Below are positions 22,561 to 34,600 of a DNA stretch of 64,000 bases, piece by piece. The stretch is from Lunularia cruciata (taxonomy: Eukaryota > Streptophyta > Marchantiopsida > Lunulariales > Lunulariaceae), in assembly GCA_948567375.1 (NCBI GenBank), contig OX419757.1:28644001-28708000 (forward strand), in the 5' to 3' direction. The translations under genes were made by a program, and so were the position numbers. Under the pieces are notes generated by a model, which was not told the origin of the DNA, did no database searches, and was given only the letters and a program-made list of their open reading frames with translations. Every line of letters begins with the position of its first letter. Within the stretch, counting starts at the first letter, position 1.

Positions 22561-24900
22561 AGGCACGAGTTCTTTATCTCCAACGCATTAATATTTGCTT
22601 TCTTCAATTGCGATTTCAGATCCCTTACTTTAATTAGCACTGATGGAACGCTCGATCATACTTGCTCCACTCTACATTAGAAGGGTAAAATCCGGTATTT
22701 TCGGGGCAATACGTTCTTGACCAGTAATACATTGGAGATGACACAAAAAGTGATGGCCACTTTGGAGACATAATTCTGCCTCTTTACCTACCAGAAATAT
22801 AATTCCCAAACAGACTTGAACCAGATATAGAAGTCGCAAACAGACTTGAAGTTCTGCATGCAAAGGACTACATCTTTCTTCCCTGTTTAATGTACAACAA
22901 AGTAAGTACCGGACATAGCCTACCACAGAAAGAAAATGAGATTTAGTTAACACGAGACATATTACTGAAAAGACTGGATAGTCTCTCTCCCATCCGTCTC
23001 CGACTCTATGTGTTTCACATCTTGTAGATATTTCCCAAAGAGACTGGCAGAAAAGGAAAGAAAAAGGTTGACCAGCCAACATGAGATCTAAGTATTGATA
23101 TTTTCCAATATGACTCTAGCTCTCCTTAATGTAAGCCTGATAGATAGCCTGATTTAAGGCCATTTAAAATGAATGCGTTCATGTTAATAATAACCAGGAA
23201 AAGTCCTGTAAATCATTTTGGGAAAAACTACAATTTCTAGCTGGCGCAAGTGGCACCCAATTTTGGCTCAGCTTCATGTCGCGCCGAGTCTCCCCTAGAA
23301 TTGTCGACTTGACTGCTAGAGCATCAAGTGGTCGTCGGCCGCGTTCAGCGACAGGCCACCCGGAATTTGACTCCCCCAATCCCTCTTTGACTTGTTGCAA
23401 TCCATCGCCTGATCGATGGACTCTGAGAAGCTGTAAGGTTCACCGGTCGGTAAAAGCGAACCAACCAGTGAATTATTTGTGACCTGAGTTAATCGGTCAA
23501 TGAGATACCCAATCCGCTGAATATACCATGTGTTCATGGGATAACGGATGAATTGACGACTCCCAGTCATGGACCATTGGTTACGACCAGCGCTGTTGTG
23601 ATCGTGAGCCGTGAAAAGTATCTACAGTCAGCTCTATCCCGCAGCTGACTCCATTTATAGATACAGCAAGGTGCTGTGTGTCACAATAGACACGTGGTGT
23701 TCTGTGATAGCCGGGATTCCAAGTCAGGAGCATACAATTCGTTACTCTGTTAGCATGTTCCATGTAGTGACTGAAAGCGCTTGCAGCTGTGTTCGACTCT
23801 AACTTCAAGAGGAGACTTCTGATGGAAATGAGAAAAAAGTGGAAATGCATTTGACATCACTTACCGTAACTGTCACGAAAACAACTCAGAAGAGACCATC
23901 TGGGAAGATAACCTGAAGGAATAATCTTAAGTTAACCCCCTAGGAATTACGGCCCTTCAAGTTTGATAGACACGATCTACCCACTCGTATTATGAGTACT
24001 GAAAATGAGATGAAGTGATCTTCATTTCATTTCATTTCATTTATACATAAAGGGCATACTTAAGAAAGTAAATCAAATCATTCCGAGGATTACAACCTCA
24101 TTAGAAAAATATATGTAAGGTAGCAACCTTTTATGCAATTTTAAAATCTAGTTAAGTTTATCAAACTTATGTCTTGAACTAAAACGTGTATAAATGTCGA
24201 GTTAACTTTACTTCATTTATACCGTAAAACTTTTGTGAAATACTATATAAACTACCATAGCAATTTAGGAGAAAATTGGCTTGTAAATCAATAAAACTTC
24301 TAGAACATAGTTTAGCATTTCAGGTCAAGAAGATCAAGAAAGATAAGAATGGCTAAGTTCAGATAATTAAGCAGTACACTCGTTTATTTTATATAGTGGA
24401 AATGAACTGTGCAGTAAAGCACTTGGAAATGTAGCTCATTAGGAAAGAGAAAACAGAACTCGCACGTAGTTTTATCAAACCACACAATATTTTAACAAAT
24501 TTTGGTTTTTAGTGTCGAATTGATGCAAACGTATAGCTTTGATTACTCTATGTGCTATTCAAATATGGGTCGTGTTCTCAATGCTTTCCATGTTTTATTG
24601 AAACTATAATATAAAACCTCACATTTTTCTTGTTATTCTATCTTCGTCTTTTAACATATTGAGTCTAGTGAAAACATAAATATCTCTTTTATATTGGTAT
24701 AAGATCAATTTTTATGAATATATTTCGCTAAAATCATTGTATGTATTTTAGTATACACCACATGATATATTCAAAATTGTATGTTTTGTTATCTAACTTT
24801 TTCTTTCAATAGTTAGACATAATTACATGTGATATCTAAGAGCTTTTTTTTAAGGTTAAGAACCTCAAGTTTTTACTTTAGAGGAAAAACCTTCTTATGG
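22560..24900. other. Intergenic, no confirmed gene; coding-like minus-strand frames at 23179-23570
   Basis: Two overlapping minus-strand frames stand out. 23570-23316 begins with a real ATG (84 codons: TGSRQFIRYPMNTWYIQRIG... GGLSLNAADDHLML). 23400-23179 (SNSGWPVAERGRRPLDALAV, KLSQNWVPLAPARN) has no ATG. The GC-rich core around 23270-23360 is unlike neighbouring DNA. I cannot name a family. 24020-24042 holds a short CATTT microsatellite, and 24.1 kb onward is AT-rich. Confidence 0.3.
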
Positions 24901-24952
24901 ATAGAGAATGTTAAGTGACCCTAATTAGGATAAAGTCATTATTTAGTAAACT

Positions 24953-25410
24953 TGTTTATGGAGTAGAATAGAAATGATATAATATATCATATCAAATATC
25001 TTTTCATTAATATGATATTTCTTTCCAAAGATATATTGTATGGTTTCTATTCTACATAAAACTCCCTTTAAAAGATCATGTTATTGATCATGTTGTGGAA
25101 ATACCATTTTCCTTATAAGAAATATATTAAACATGTATTAATTAATTATAGATCAAATTTTAAAATTTTACCACTTGAAAGTTTTTGTACCAATTGGTTG
25201 CAAAAGAAGATTGTTGAATATAATGAAAAATATTAGATATCTTTGATTCTGTTAGAAGTAACTTGACCTTGAAAATTTTCAAACTCTAAAGGAATTGCAG
25301 ACATCATTCTCCAATGCCTTTAGAGTTAGACAATTTTTCATTTTGAATAATTATTTAGTATCTACATCATTAATTGATATCAATACTAAATAGTTATTTT
25401 CATTCCTATA
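24953..25410. repeat. Cluster of three imperfect inverted repeats in AT-rich DNA
   Basis: First, 24956-24995 against 25020-25059, sharing TAGAATAGAAA outer arms. Second, about 25272-25297 against 25313-25340, sharing AACTCTAAAGG and its complement. Third, about 25345-25368 against 25375-25400, sharing ATTTAGTAT and its complement. Each is an imperfect hairpin and they lie in immediate succession, directly left of a solo LTR. Confidence 0.6.
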
Positions 25411-25524
25411 GATAAATAAATTTTCACCCATATAATATCAAGGAAAGATATAAATATTAGGTGCATGGAAAGCTAAGAGAATAGAATTGACAATAAGTGG
25501 TTTCAAGAACAATTTTTACTAGAA

Positions 25525-26261
25525 TGTAACACCAATAGCTAGGCATATGATCTAGAGGTGAAATTTGGTTTGGTAACTTCCACAAAGTTGTTATACACGA
25601 TGGACTAAAATAATCAAAAGAGGTATCACAAAAGAGTATCTCTACTAATAGGACAAAAACCAAAATAAACTTAAAAACTTTAGAACCAATAGCTATACAT
25701 ATGATCTAGAGGTGCAATTTAGTTTGGTAACATCTAGAAGTATGTTATACATGATATACTAAATAGATCAAAAAGAGATATACCAAAAAGGTACTTCTAC
25801 TAATAGGGCAAAAATTAAAATATACTTGAAATCTTTAGAGGTAATTTTGAGGGCCTGAACTATGAATTAAGTCTTGATAATGTGCAAATTTGTTCCCTTG
25901 AGGAAAGAAGGTTTGCATTCCCTTCCTCTATTTGTCTCATCAAGAGCTTTCCAATGGTACCTCACCCATACAATTCAGAGATTCCTACAATAAGATTCCC
26001 TAAAGATTCCCTTTGGTAAACATTGGTTTGACCAACCAGATAGGACCATATCCGACATGTTACCCATGCATGCATCTAATCTGAGGGTGGAGATAAATGA
26101 CATGTCACAAATCCATATATCTGATCCAAGGGTTATGCTTCCATTGGGTGTCTCTATTTTGCTATGTAATAAAGCCAAGGTGTACCTTTGGGGCATCGGA
26201 GTTTGAGTGTGAAACTTGTGTTTTCTCTTCTGTGTTTCTCTACTATCCTTGGAACATTACA
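25525..26261 (+). repeat. Solo LTR of gypsy family 2 with an internal tandem duplication
   Basis: Begins TGTAACACC and ends ACATTACA, and is collinear with the LTR of element B and the reverse complement of the LTRs of element E. About 155 bp of the 5' end is present twice (about 25532-25680 and 25683-25835, both starting with an AATAGCTA..CATATGATCTAGAGGTG block). No internal retrotransposon sequence adjoins it, so it is a solo LTR. Flanking pentamers (TAGAA and AGGAA) match only partly. Confidence 0.8.
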
Positions 26262-26760
26262 AGGAACCTTATAGAAATGGGTATTTAAATGACAATTTCT
26301 TAGTTTTGCATTTGCATTTAAATTTGAATTTGAATAATTGGAATGAGTCATGGGCATCAACATAGGAAGAAAAGCAATTTGTTATGACATTATGCCCAGA
26401 CTGAAAGTTGAGTGTGTCATATTGTGAGTTGAAGAAATTCTATAAGAACTGACTATGGCCTTTATGTTAAATACTACAATTGAATTCAATTTAGAGTAGT
26501 ATGGAAGACATTAATTCTCAATTGAATAATCTGCTTTAAATCTCTCTACTCATCTCATCGCACTTAGATGTTTGGGCCTTTATGTTGTAGGATTTAGAGA
26601 TCTGTTGCAAATGGTGTACATATCACCTGCTTGACCAATGCCTACCTTTGTACAATATGTTGCTTCCTCTTTGATGACTAAAGCAAAAGCGGATGAATAC
26701 AAGTTTAGAATAGACCCTCATCATTATTCCCAAATCATTGATTATTTGGAGGACTTTGAG

Positions 26761-27308
26761 TATAAAAGACAAAGGAGAGGCATAGGAGAATAGAAGACCA
26801 GAGTGAAAGATTACATTGAGACTCTTGAATGAGTGAAACTCCAAATGCCTAACATGAGCTTGGGCTTTGGTATTTATATGGAACATACAAGGCTCCTGGG
26901 AAACTTCTCAAGAAGCTTCCTAAAAGCCATCTTCTTAGAGTGCAAGCTAAGCTAATAGGGAAGTTTCTCAAAGAAGCTTTCTTATAGAAACCTACTACTT
27001 GGTAAGCAAGCTAAACTAGTCAAGAAGTTTTTTCAAGAAGCCACCTACTTGGTATGCAAGCTAAGCTAATAAATAAGCTTTCCAAGAAACTTCCTTCTAG
27101 AAACCATCTACTTTGCATGCAAGCTAAGCTAGATGGGAACTTTCCCAAAAAGTTTCTTCCTAGAAGTTATCAACTTTGCATACACATAACTATATATTTG
27201 GAAGGTACCAATATACTTCTAGAAGATTATTAAAATTCTTGGCTAATTTGGCTTATTTGCTACTTCATTAGTCTCAACTAACTCGTTTGTAAACTCCATA
27301 TTGTTACA
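26761..27308 (-). repeat. Solo LTR of gypsy family 1, flanked by a near-perfect 5-bp target duplication
   Basis: Same termini and collinear blocks as the LTR of element A (GAATGAGTGAAACTCCAAAT, GGCTTTGGTATTTATATG, and AAACTCCATATTGTTACA at the end), in the same orientation. It is 548 bp rather than 366 bp because the internal unit of about 65 bp (GCAAGCTAAGCTA...AAGCTT) is repeated more often. Flanks are TTGAG on the left and CTGAG on the right, one transition apart. Confidence 0.85.
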
Positions 27309-27492
27309 CTGAGCATTTCAAGCAAATAGATGATTGCACTTGCAAAAGAACTATTAAGAAGAGTACATAATCTAGTTACATAACTACTTTCTTGGTAAGA
27401 TTTGGAATCCATGAATGGAGAGGGATTGTAGAAAATTTGGCTTGATATATAAAATCTTGGAGATGGGAAACAAAATAAACATTTTTGAGTAG
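27309..27492. other. Short AT-rich spacer
   Basis: Nothing recognised between the solo LTR and the acidic open frame that follows. Confidence 0.4.
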
Positions 27493-28010
27493 ATGAGCAT
27501 AGAGGAGGAAATAAGAGGAAGAGTTATTGACGAAGAGGAGTACATTTTTGAAGAAGGTGCTCCTTTGTTGAGGATCTCACAAGCTTATAGTATTCCACTT
27601 AGTACATCTTCTTCTCTTCCTTTTATCATTCTTAACATGCAAGAGGATAGATTAGAGGAGGTTGAGGAGGATGCTCTTGCTCCTTAGACTAGAGGAGAAG
27701 AGTATTTTACAAGAGGAGCTGCAACAAGAGCACAAGAGGAAATTCCAAGAGGAGCACAAGACAAAAAGGTGAAAGATCAAGAACCACGGAGTGAAAGTGA
27801 ACCTTGAAGGAGGAAATCCTCTAAAGGAAATCCAAAAGTCATTATTTCATTGTTTCTTTCAGTCAACAGTGACTTGTTGGAGGCTAGGGAGAGGTGTAGA
27901 CTAGCAAAGATCAATGCACAAAATATGACCAAGATTAGAAATTGAGCGTGAAAATAAAAGTTGACCAAAAATTTAAAATACAAAAATTGAAATTCAAAGA
28001 AAGGAAGGCT
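27493..28010 (+). pseudogene. Decayed transposon-type ORF (acidic, then Lys-rich coiled coil)
   Basis: An ATG-started frame (27493-27687) encodes a Glu-rich segment (DEEEYIFEEGAPLLR, EDRLEEVEEDALAP). Past the stop, coding character resumes in the same or neighbouring frames with KKVKDQEPRSESEP, LLEARERCRLAKINAQNMTK and KFKIQKLKFKERKAKSKQ. The layout resembles the charged accessory fragment in the inverted repeat at 5.8-6.9 kb. I do not recognise a named family. Confidence 0.35.
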
Positions 28011-28499
28011 AAATCTAAACAGTTTTATGCAATGACATTGTAATTATCTTGCCAAGGGAAAAACGCTTGAGGAAAAGTGAAAAGTTATTCTCAGTACTAA
28101 ATAGAGGAAGAGATTAAGTTCATAAATTAAGTTAGTACAATAAATAAATATATATATAAATTTTAATAAAAAATATTTAGGTAATAATTAAATCAAAAAT
28201 AATTTTTTTCCTTGAGATTTAGTTAGATCCCCCAAGATTCATATGACATTATATCATTATATGGGTACTCAAGCACGAAATTTGAATGGATTGTCATAAA
28301 TGTATCATCTTGGGATTCAAACTTCCATAATTACCTCTTTTTCTATGCACGCCACTAGATTTACTCAAACGAGACAATCTCAATTGTTTATATTTTTCTT
28401 GAAATATCTAAGCGCAAGTCTTTTAGAGAACATTCTCACCGGACAACGGAAAATATCCAACATTAGGGGGTTTAAGCAGCGGAATATGGTTTAGAGCTT

Positions 28500-28507
28500 A
28501 AACCCTA
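28500..28507 (+). promoter_or_regulatory. Telo-box (AAACCCTA) upstream of the TTC27-like gene
   Basis: AAACCCTA lies 95-102 bp upstream of the TTC27-like start codon. Telo-boxes of this sequence are known to be frequent just upstream of the start in plant genes of translation and ribosome biogenesis. A single short motif can occur by chance. Confidence 0.4.
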
Positions 28508-28601
28508 GCCATCTCACGAGCGAGTACTCGCTGCATTTGCCAACAGATTTCCGACTCAAAGACTTCGACTAGCTGGCAGAACAGAATTCTAAAGACTTGA
28601 G

Positions 28602-31600
28602 ATGGAGATGTATGAACTGCGATTGATTCGCTGCTTCCTCGGAGGTCATAGGGATCTCGGTGCATCGACGTCAGTTGGGGGGAAGGGAGCTGAATTTACA
28701 GCAGAGGATGAGAAATTGAGCGACAGAGCCCAAAATTTTCAGGAAGGATTGAGAGAAGTGGTGAATTTGGTGGAGAATGGATCATACGCGGAAGCGCTGG
28801 GATCCAAATGGATGTCCAGTTTGTTGGGAGATTTCCGGGAAGTTAATATTTCAGGTGGTAACACGAGACATGCCGCAAGAAAATTTTACGAATTCGTGGA
28901 AACTAAAACTTGTGCAAATTGCGAAGGTAAAGGAGAAGTCGTTGGGAGTGCTGGTGATGCGGAGTTGGAGCTCCGTGCAATTTTGGTTTTGGCTTTGGGA
29001 GTCGCTGCTCTCTCCGCATTCATACAGGCTAACATGACAGGGTATGTAGATTCTCATCTCGTTTGCAGATCGGAGGTGCTTACTTGCTCTTGACAATCAA
29101 TTCCTCTTTCCAAACCTAATCATTCCTCCAACTCGAAGAAGAAAATTTCTAACGCAAATATCACTATTCTTGTAACATTTACTCCCTCATTTCCACCGGA
29201 CAATGTTGCTGTTTCTCTTCATATTAGTATCCGGAGAATTGTCCGACAAAGAGTATGATACATAGGTTTTAGGAATGAATACCTCATCATGTTTTAGTTC
29301 ATGTTCAGGCCAACACAACACAAATTCCCTTCTGCCCCACTGCAAGGTATATGGACCAGCAACGGTGTCAATGTTGGGTATCATGAGAAAGAGTGGGAGT
29401 CATGGGCTCGGCTTCAGCTGATGACTGATGGTTGTGAACTTATAGGCAAAGTTGATCTACCTCAGGTATATGATCTTGTCCATCTTTTCGTCCTTTCCTG
29501 ACGTGAATCTCACCACAGAATATATCACATCTCAATTTTCAAATATTCAAGTTACAAAGCTGTAGGAACAACAGGGAGTCTGGCATTGAGAGTTTTCATG
29601 ACATTCCAAACGTTATAGTCAGCCACTATTGCACGAGAAGGTCTTTGCAATTCAGGCATATGGAATGAATGGAGTAAGTTGGTGTGCAGTATCTGATACT
29701 GGCCAAACTCTTACTGGTGAGTCCAGCGGAGGTGACGGTCAAGACTACTGAGGCGAAAAGATGTAGGCCAAAAACTTGGAGCTGGTGGGCACTAAGGACT
29801 TTGACGTTGCAGCAGCGGATATTAGCTGAGCGATCTGCTTCCCTTCTCACTTCTCTTTCATCCTTTTCGAAGAAAACTTGCGAGTGGTTTGGAACATATG
29901 AGGCAGTGCAAGAGCTGGGATGGGACTTGCGTCCCCAGGAAGCCAAAACTATTGCTGCAGCCGTCTGCTTGGAAACTGGATTCATGGCGCACTTATACGG
30001 GCATAATGATGTTGCAAGGTGAGTATCATATTGGGACACTAGTCTTAACTTCCTGAGTGTATTATTCTACTCTACTCGTAGTCCAGATACATTGTCATTG
30101 ACATCAACCTCTTGTTGTCTGTCTGTCAAGTAGTAGTTATGTCAGTACTCATAGGTGGAGGTCGTGTCCCCGGAATTGGCAGAGAGTTTTTTGACAAAGC
30201 AGGAGGAGCTTGTGGTCTGGAGCTTGAGATTACAGGGGTACTTGGCTATCGCACAAAATATCAGGTGGGCATCGGGCATAAGTCGATCACCGGGTCTGCC
30301 AGAAATTATCCGCGTTTTCACATGGCTCGTCTGTCGCTTCGAATTCTTAGTCTTGACTGAGTTTGAAACACTGCTGCATTGAAGGACAGAACTGCATCTC
30401 ACCTCAGGACCTCGTTACCTTCTTGACCTGTGACAAAGGACGAGATCGGGGTTCGTGAGAACTATCAGTGTGTCCTTCACACCGCTAACAGCACTCTGCA
30501 GAAGCTGTTCGGAGTCCTGTGGGGCAGATCAAGTCCTTTTGCTAAACTCGCTCATTAAGTTCTGCAGAACTTGCAGAGCTGTTATAATTTCACCACACTT
30601 GTAATCTGCTATCTTAAGTATTCACTCTTCTTTTTGCAGACAGATGCTAAAGCCCAGATGGTTCTGGTCACGAAAACTGTACACCCAGAGCCTGATACTT
30701 GGATGGACTTTCTCGATGGCGGCGAAGTCAAAGCTGAAGACATAGATGGAAAGGGCGAACAAAGTGAAGTACATTTGACCCCTAAACTCGTAGAGTCCAC
30801 AAACACACAACAAATAGAGAACGCCCAGGGGGTGCATGATAGAGCCTTGAGCTCTATAGAGCAAGCCGTCATCTTGGCTCGATGCTTGGATATCAAAGTG
30901 AGCAATCCTGAGGACGAACTACGAAGTATGTAACGCACATATTCTTCCCTCTCAAGTTCATGTAATACACTACTGGATTCTGATTAAATTTCCATACATT
31001 GTGTGGGAGTGAGCGTCTGGTTCATTTGTATTGTATCCCGTTGCGTTATCACTACCTATGTCTCTCTCCTCCAGGTCAGATGTGTGGGACACGCATAGGC
31101 TCTTCAGCTCTCTAGGAGTGTTGGTTGTTAGCTAAATATCTATCTGTTGCAGGTTGGCAAATGGCTCCATATATCGAAGCTGTAGACGACCAGCAACGAT
31201 CTCCTGAAATGGTTAGTTATTTCAGTTACCAGATATCATCACATTACTAATTGTGCCGTGATCACCTTCGCTCTGGAGAAGCTTCTTCTGGTCAACTTGG
31301 TCGTAGCATCTTGTGGACCCCTTGATACATCCTTACGAAGTCTCATAACATGGTCTTTTAACAGGTGAAAGCGTTGTGTCAGCTTCTACGTGTACGGTGG
31401 GAGAAAACTAGAACTCGCACACGCGAGCGGGGATTTCTTATGATGGAGCAACTTGTGGGTTACCTATCAACTGAAATGGCGAACGTTTTATCTTGGCTGT
31501 GAACACTATTTGTTACGAATGGAACGTTCATGATTGAAGTATATAGGAATATTACAGCTAGATATAAAGTGCAATTTAGCGTGCTATCTAATACTTGTGG

Positions 31601-34600
31601 AAAGTTTGAAGTAAGGTTGTAGTATGTCTTGGTAACATTACTCAAATATGTCTTGGTAACACTGTATTGTAGCATTATGTGGAGGAACCGCTCTAAGTGA
31701 ATCTTCTATAAGATGTAATTCATAACTGACCTGCTGTTTAATCCATCTTCAGACTGATAGAATTCGAAAAGGAGATTGCGAAGTGTCTAAAAGAATGCTA
31801 TATGCGTTCTGCGTTCCGTTCTCTATTTTCCCGGCGCTGCTCAAGTATGGTCTATTGCTCTTTCAACTTGCTTGCTTTGGCGAAAATGTTAGTCTGCTAT
31901 GGCTTTAGTGGGCTTTCCTTCTTGAATATTTGGGAGATTTCTTTCTCCTTCTGGGCTCTCAAGTGCTCTGAGTAAAAGAAGAGGATGAGGCGAGTTTGAC
32001 CTGATCGATTGGATGAATATGTATGCAATCTAGTGGAGAGTCACATCTGGATACCAAGGAGAAAGACTTCAATACTCTAACCGTTGAAATCTGGTTCCTG
32101 ACCAGGGAGTATGCGGAGATGATGGTGAGCTTTGGTCTTGTCGGAGATGCTCTAAGGCTCTTTGAAGAATTAGAAATGTGGAATAACCTCATCGATTGCT
32201 ACTGGTGAGTTTGGACTTTCTCTAGACATAATCTCATGTTTTGGATGTTCAGACGCAGCCTGTAGAAGTAGAATTGGTTCCGTACGGGCACTTAGTTCGT
32301 CACACCTTTCAGAGTAGTATGGAAAATATTGTGATGTTTTGATTATCAGCAACTCTGTCAAAATTCATGAGTTCGATGTCATACCAAGTATTTACTTTCT
32401 TATGTGGTCGAAGAATAGGACATCTTTCCTTTCGAATTTGTTGCCGACTAACGAAAGGATGAGTACTCATGCCCTCTGTAACTTATGAAACTCATCTGCA
32501 GTGAGCCCGTTTTACATTTTTTCTTTTTCTTTTATAGTAACAGGACATAGTTCACAGATCCTTTGAGATAGGAGGAAGACTGTTGACAATAACTTTTCTT
32601 GTGCAGTCTACTTGGGAAAAAGGCAGCAGCCGCAGATCTTATAAGAGAGCGCCTCAAAGTGCAACCTAAAGATCCAAGACTTTGGTAACTAATTTGGAGA
32701 TTTTGTCTTTGCTTAACGGAAGCAAGCAGCTCAAAATGTAGCATGATACTAGTTTAGCCAATAAACTATTAAATTTTGTCTGGTGTTAAACAATGTTAGT
32801 TAGAATTGTTTTCATGCTTCGTTGATGTTTTAGTGCGGTAGTACCTTCCAGGGTATACAGAGAGGCCAATATCGAGGATGGCCTCTTCAAATGTTGGGCC
32901 GAGGAAGCATCTTATTACAAGGAAGTCAAAAGCTTCATCTTGTCACACAGCATGCTAGTGAATACAGATTTACGGAAGATGTGGTGATGGTTTAGGCTGT
33001 AACCTATTCTTCTCTGTGTTGCGTAGGTGTTCGCTGGGTGATGTAACCATGGATGACGATTGCTATCTGAAAGCTTGGGAGTTCTCTGGTCATCACTTTG
33101 CACGTGCCCAGGTAAGTCATCAGTAGAGTGGATTTGGCTTCGTGCATACTAGCGTAGTAGCAGTATAGGTCAACAGGAAGAGCTACCTCCTCAAATATAA
33201 AGGTAGTGCTGCTGTCTGATTTTAACCTTACCCCGGTCGGTTGTTACAGCGGTCCCTTGCTCGTACAGCTTATCACAAACACAACTACGTCAAAGCCATC
33301 GAGCACTGGTAGGAAACTCTTTCCTTCTGACTGCTGATAACCGAAGTCGTTCAGAGAAAGGACTTTAGACCTTAAGTTCTATGGACGAAAACATTTGCAT
33401 ACACTCATGAAGGGGCATGCTTAGACGAAACAGTCGGTCTCAGTAAGATACAAAGATTTTGTTGTATATTTCGAGTGGTTTTGGCACTGTTTTCCCGTGT
33501 TGCAGATATGACGTCCACTATGTATGTTGGAGTCTAGTCTGGGTATGGAACCCGGATTCTGTATCATATCTGTAGACCCTGGCTTTCGTTTTGCATCCCT
33601 TGCTTGCTTGCATTTCCCATATGCATGTGTCCGGTCCGGTCCGGTCCTAAGTGGGTTCTGGTCCCTCGTTCGATGACCGGCTTTTGCTCCCATTACTCAA
33701 GTATGTTTGAGTCTAGTTCCACTTCTAAAATATGTTGGAGTCTAGTCTGGGTTGTCTACGACAGGTTCTGTATTCCATCACACAATATGTTGGAGTTTTC
33801 TGCTCCCATTTCTCAAATATGTTGGAGTCACCCGTTCCATGAACGGGTTCTGTTCCCATTACTCCAATACATTGGAATCTCTTCTCTACTTAGTAGGTTC
33901 TGTATTCTTCGAACGGCTTCCGCTCTTATTTCTCACATATGTTGGAGTCTTTTCCTACTTGTTCGATGATCCTCCTCTGCTTTCAATTTCAGCCGCTCAA
34001 TCCGTTGCTGTTGTTCTCTTTTTCTTCTTCCATGATGTATACTAGTTCACTGCAGGTGTTACTTATGACATGTATCACATTTCGTTCTAGCTCTCTATCA
34101 CTTCCGCATATTTTTAGTTATGTATTTCCTTGCTTAGATTCATTTCATTTCAATTTGCTTAGATTCACTTCAATTCTTTGTGTATGGTAATGCTTGCATT
34201 TCATGTGCACTTCACATGCACGTTCTCAGTTCCCTACTTAGTGGGTTCTGGATCCCCCGTTGTTCGAACGCCTTCCAGTTCTCAAGTATGTTTCAATTTC
34301 CTACAACAGCCCTCCAAGTTACACCATTCTGTACTTCTTTCATGGTATTTCGTAATATACGGAGATTATTGTTTCTGCACGGGGCCCACTCGTTAGTTGC
34401 CCCTCCCCCTAACACTACCTCTCACACACCTCTGTCATTCTCTCGCACTCCTCTACTGCTACTTCTAGGCTCTTCCTACTCTTCTCTATGTTTTCCCTCT
34501 GCTTTTACCTCCTCCGTTTCTACTGTTGTTCTCATTTGCGCAGTATTAATCTATGGTTTTGCAGGTATTGTCAAGGTGCACGTCGTATCTTTTCTTTCTG

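Noticed and set aside
28777-29096. Alternative-frame open readings over exon 1 of the TTC27-like gene
   Set aside because: They are overlapped by a frame with clear family similarity and correct splice phase.
30112-30360. Exon 4 of the TTC27-like gene starting at the CATAG near 30154
   Set aside because: That acceptor gives the wrong phase; the acceptor ending at 30182 restores REFFDKAGGACGLELEITG in frame.
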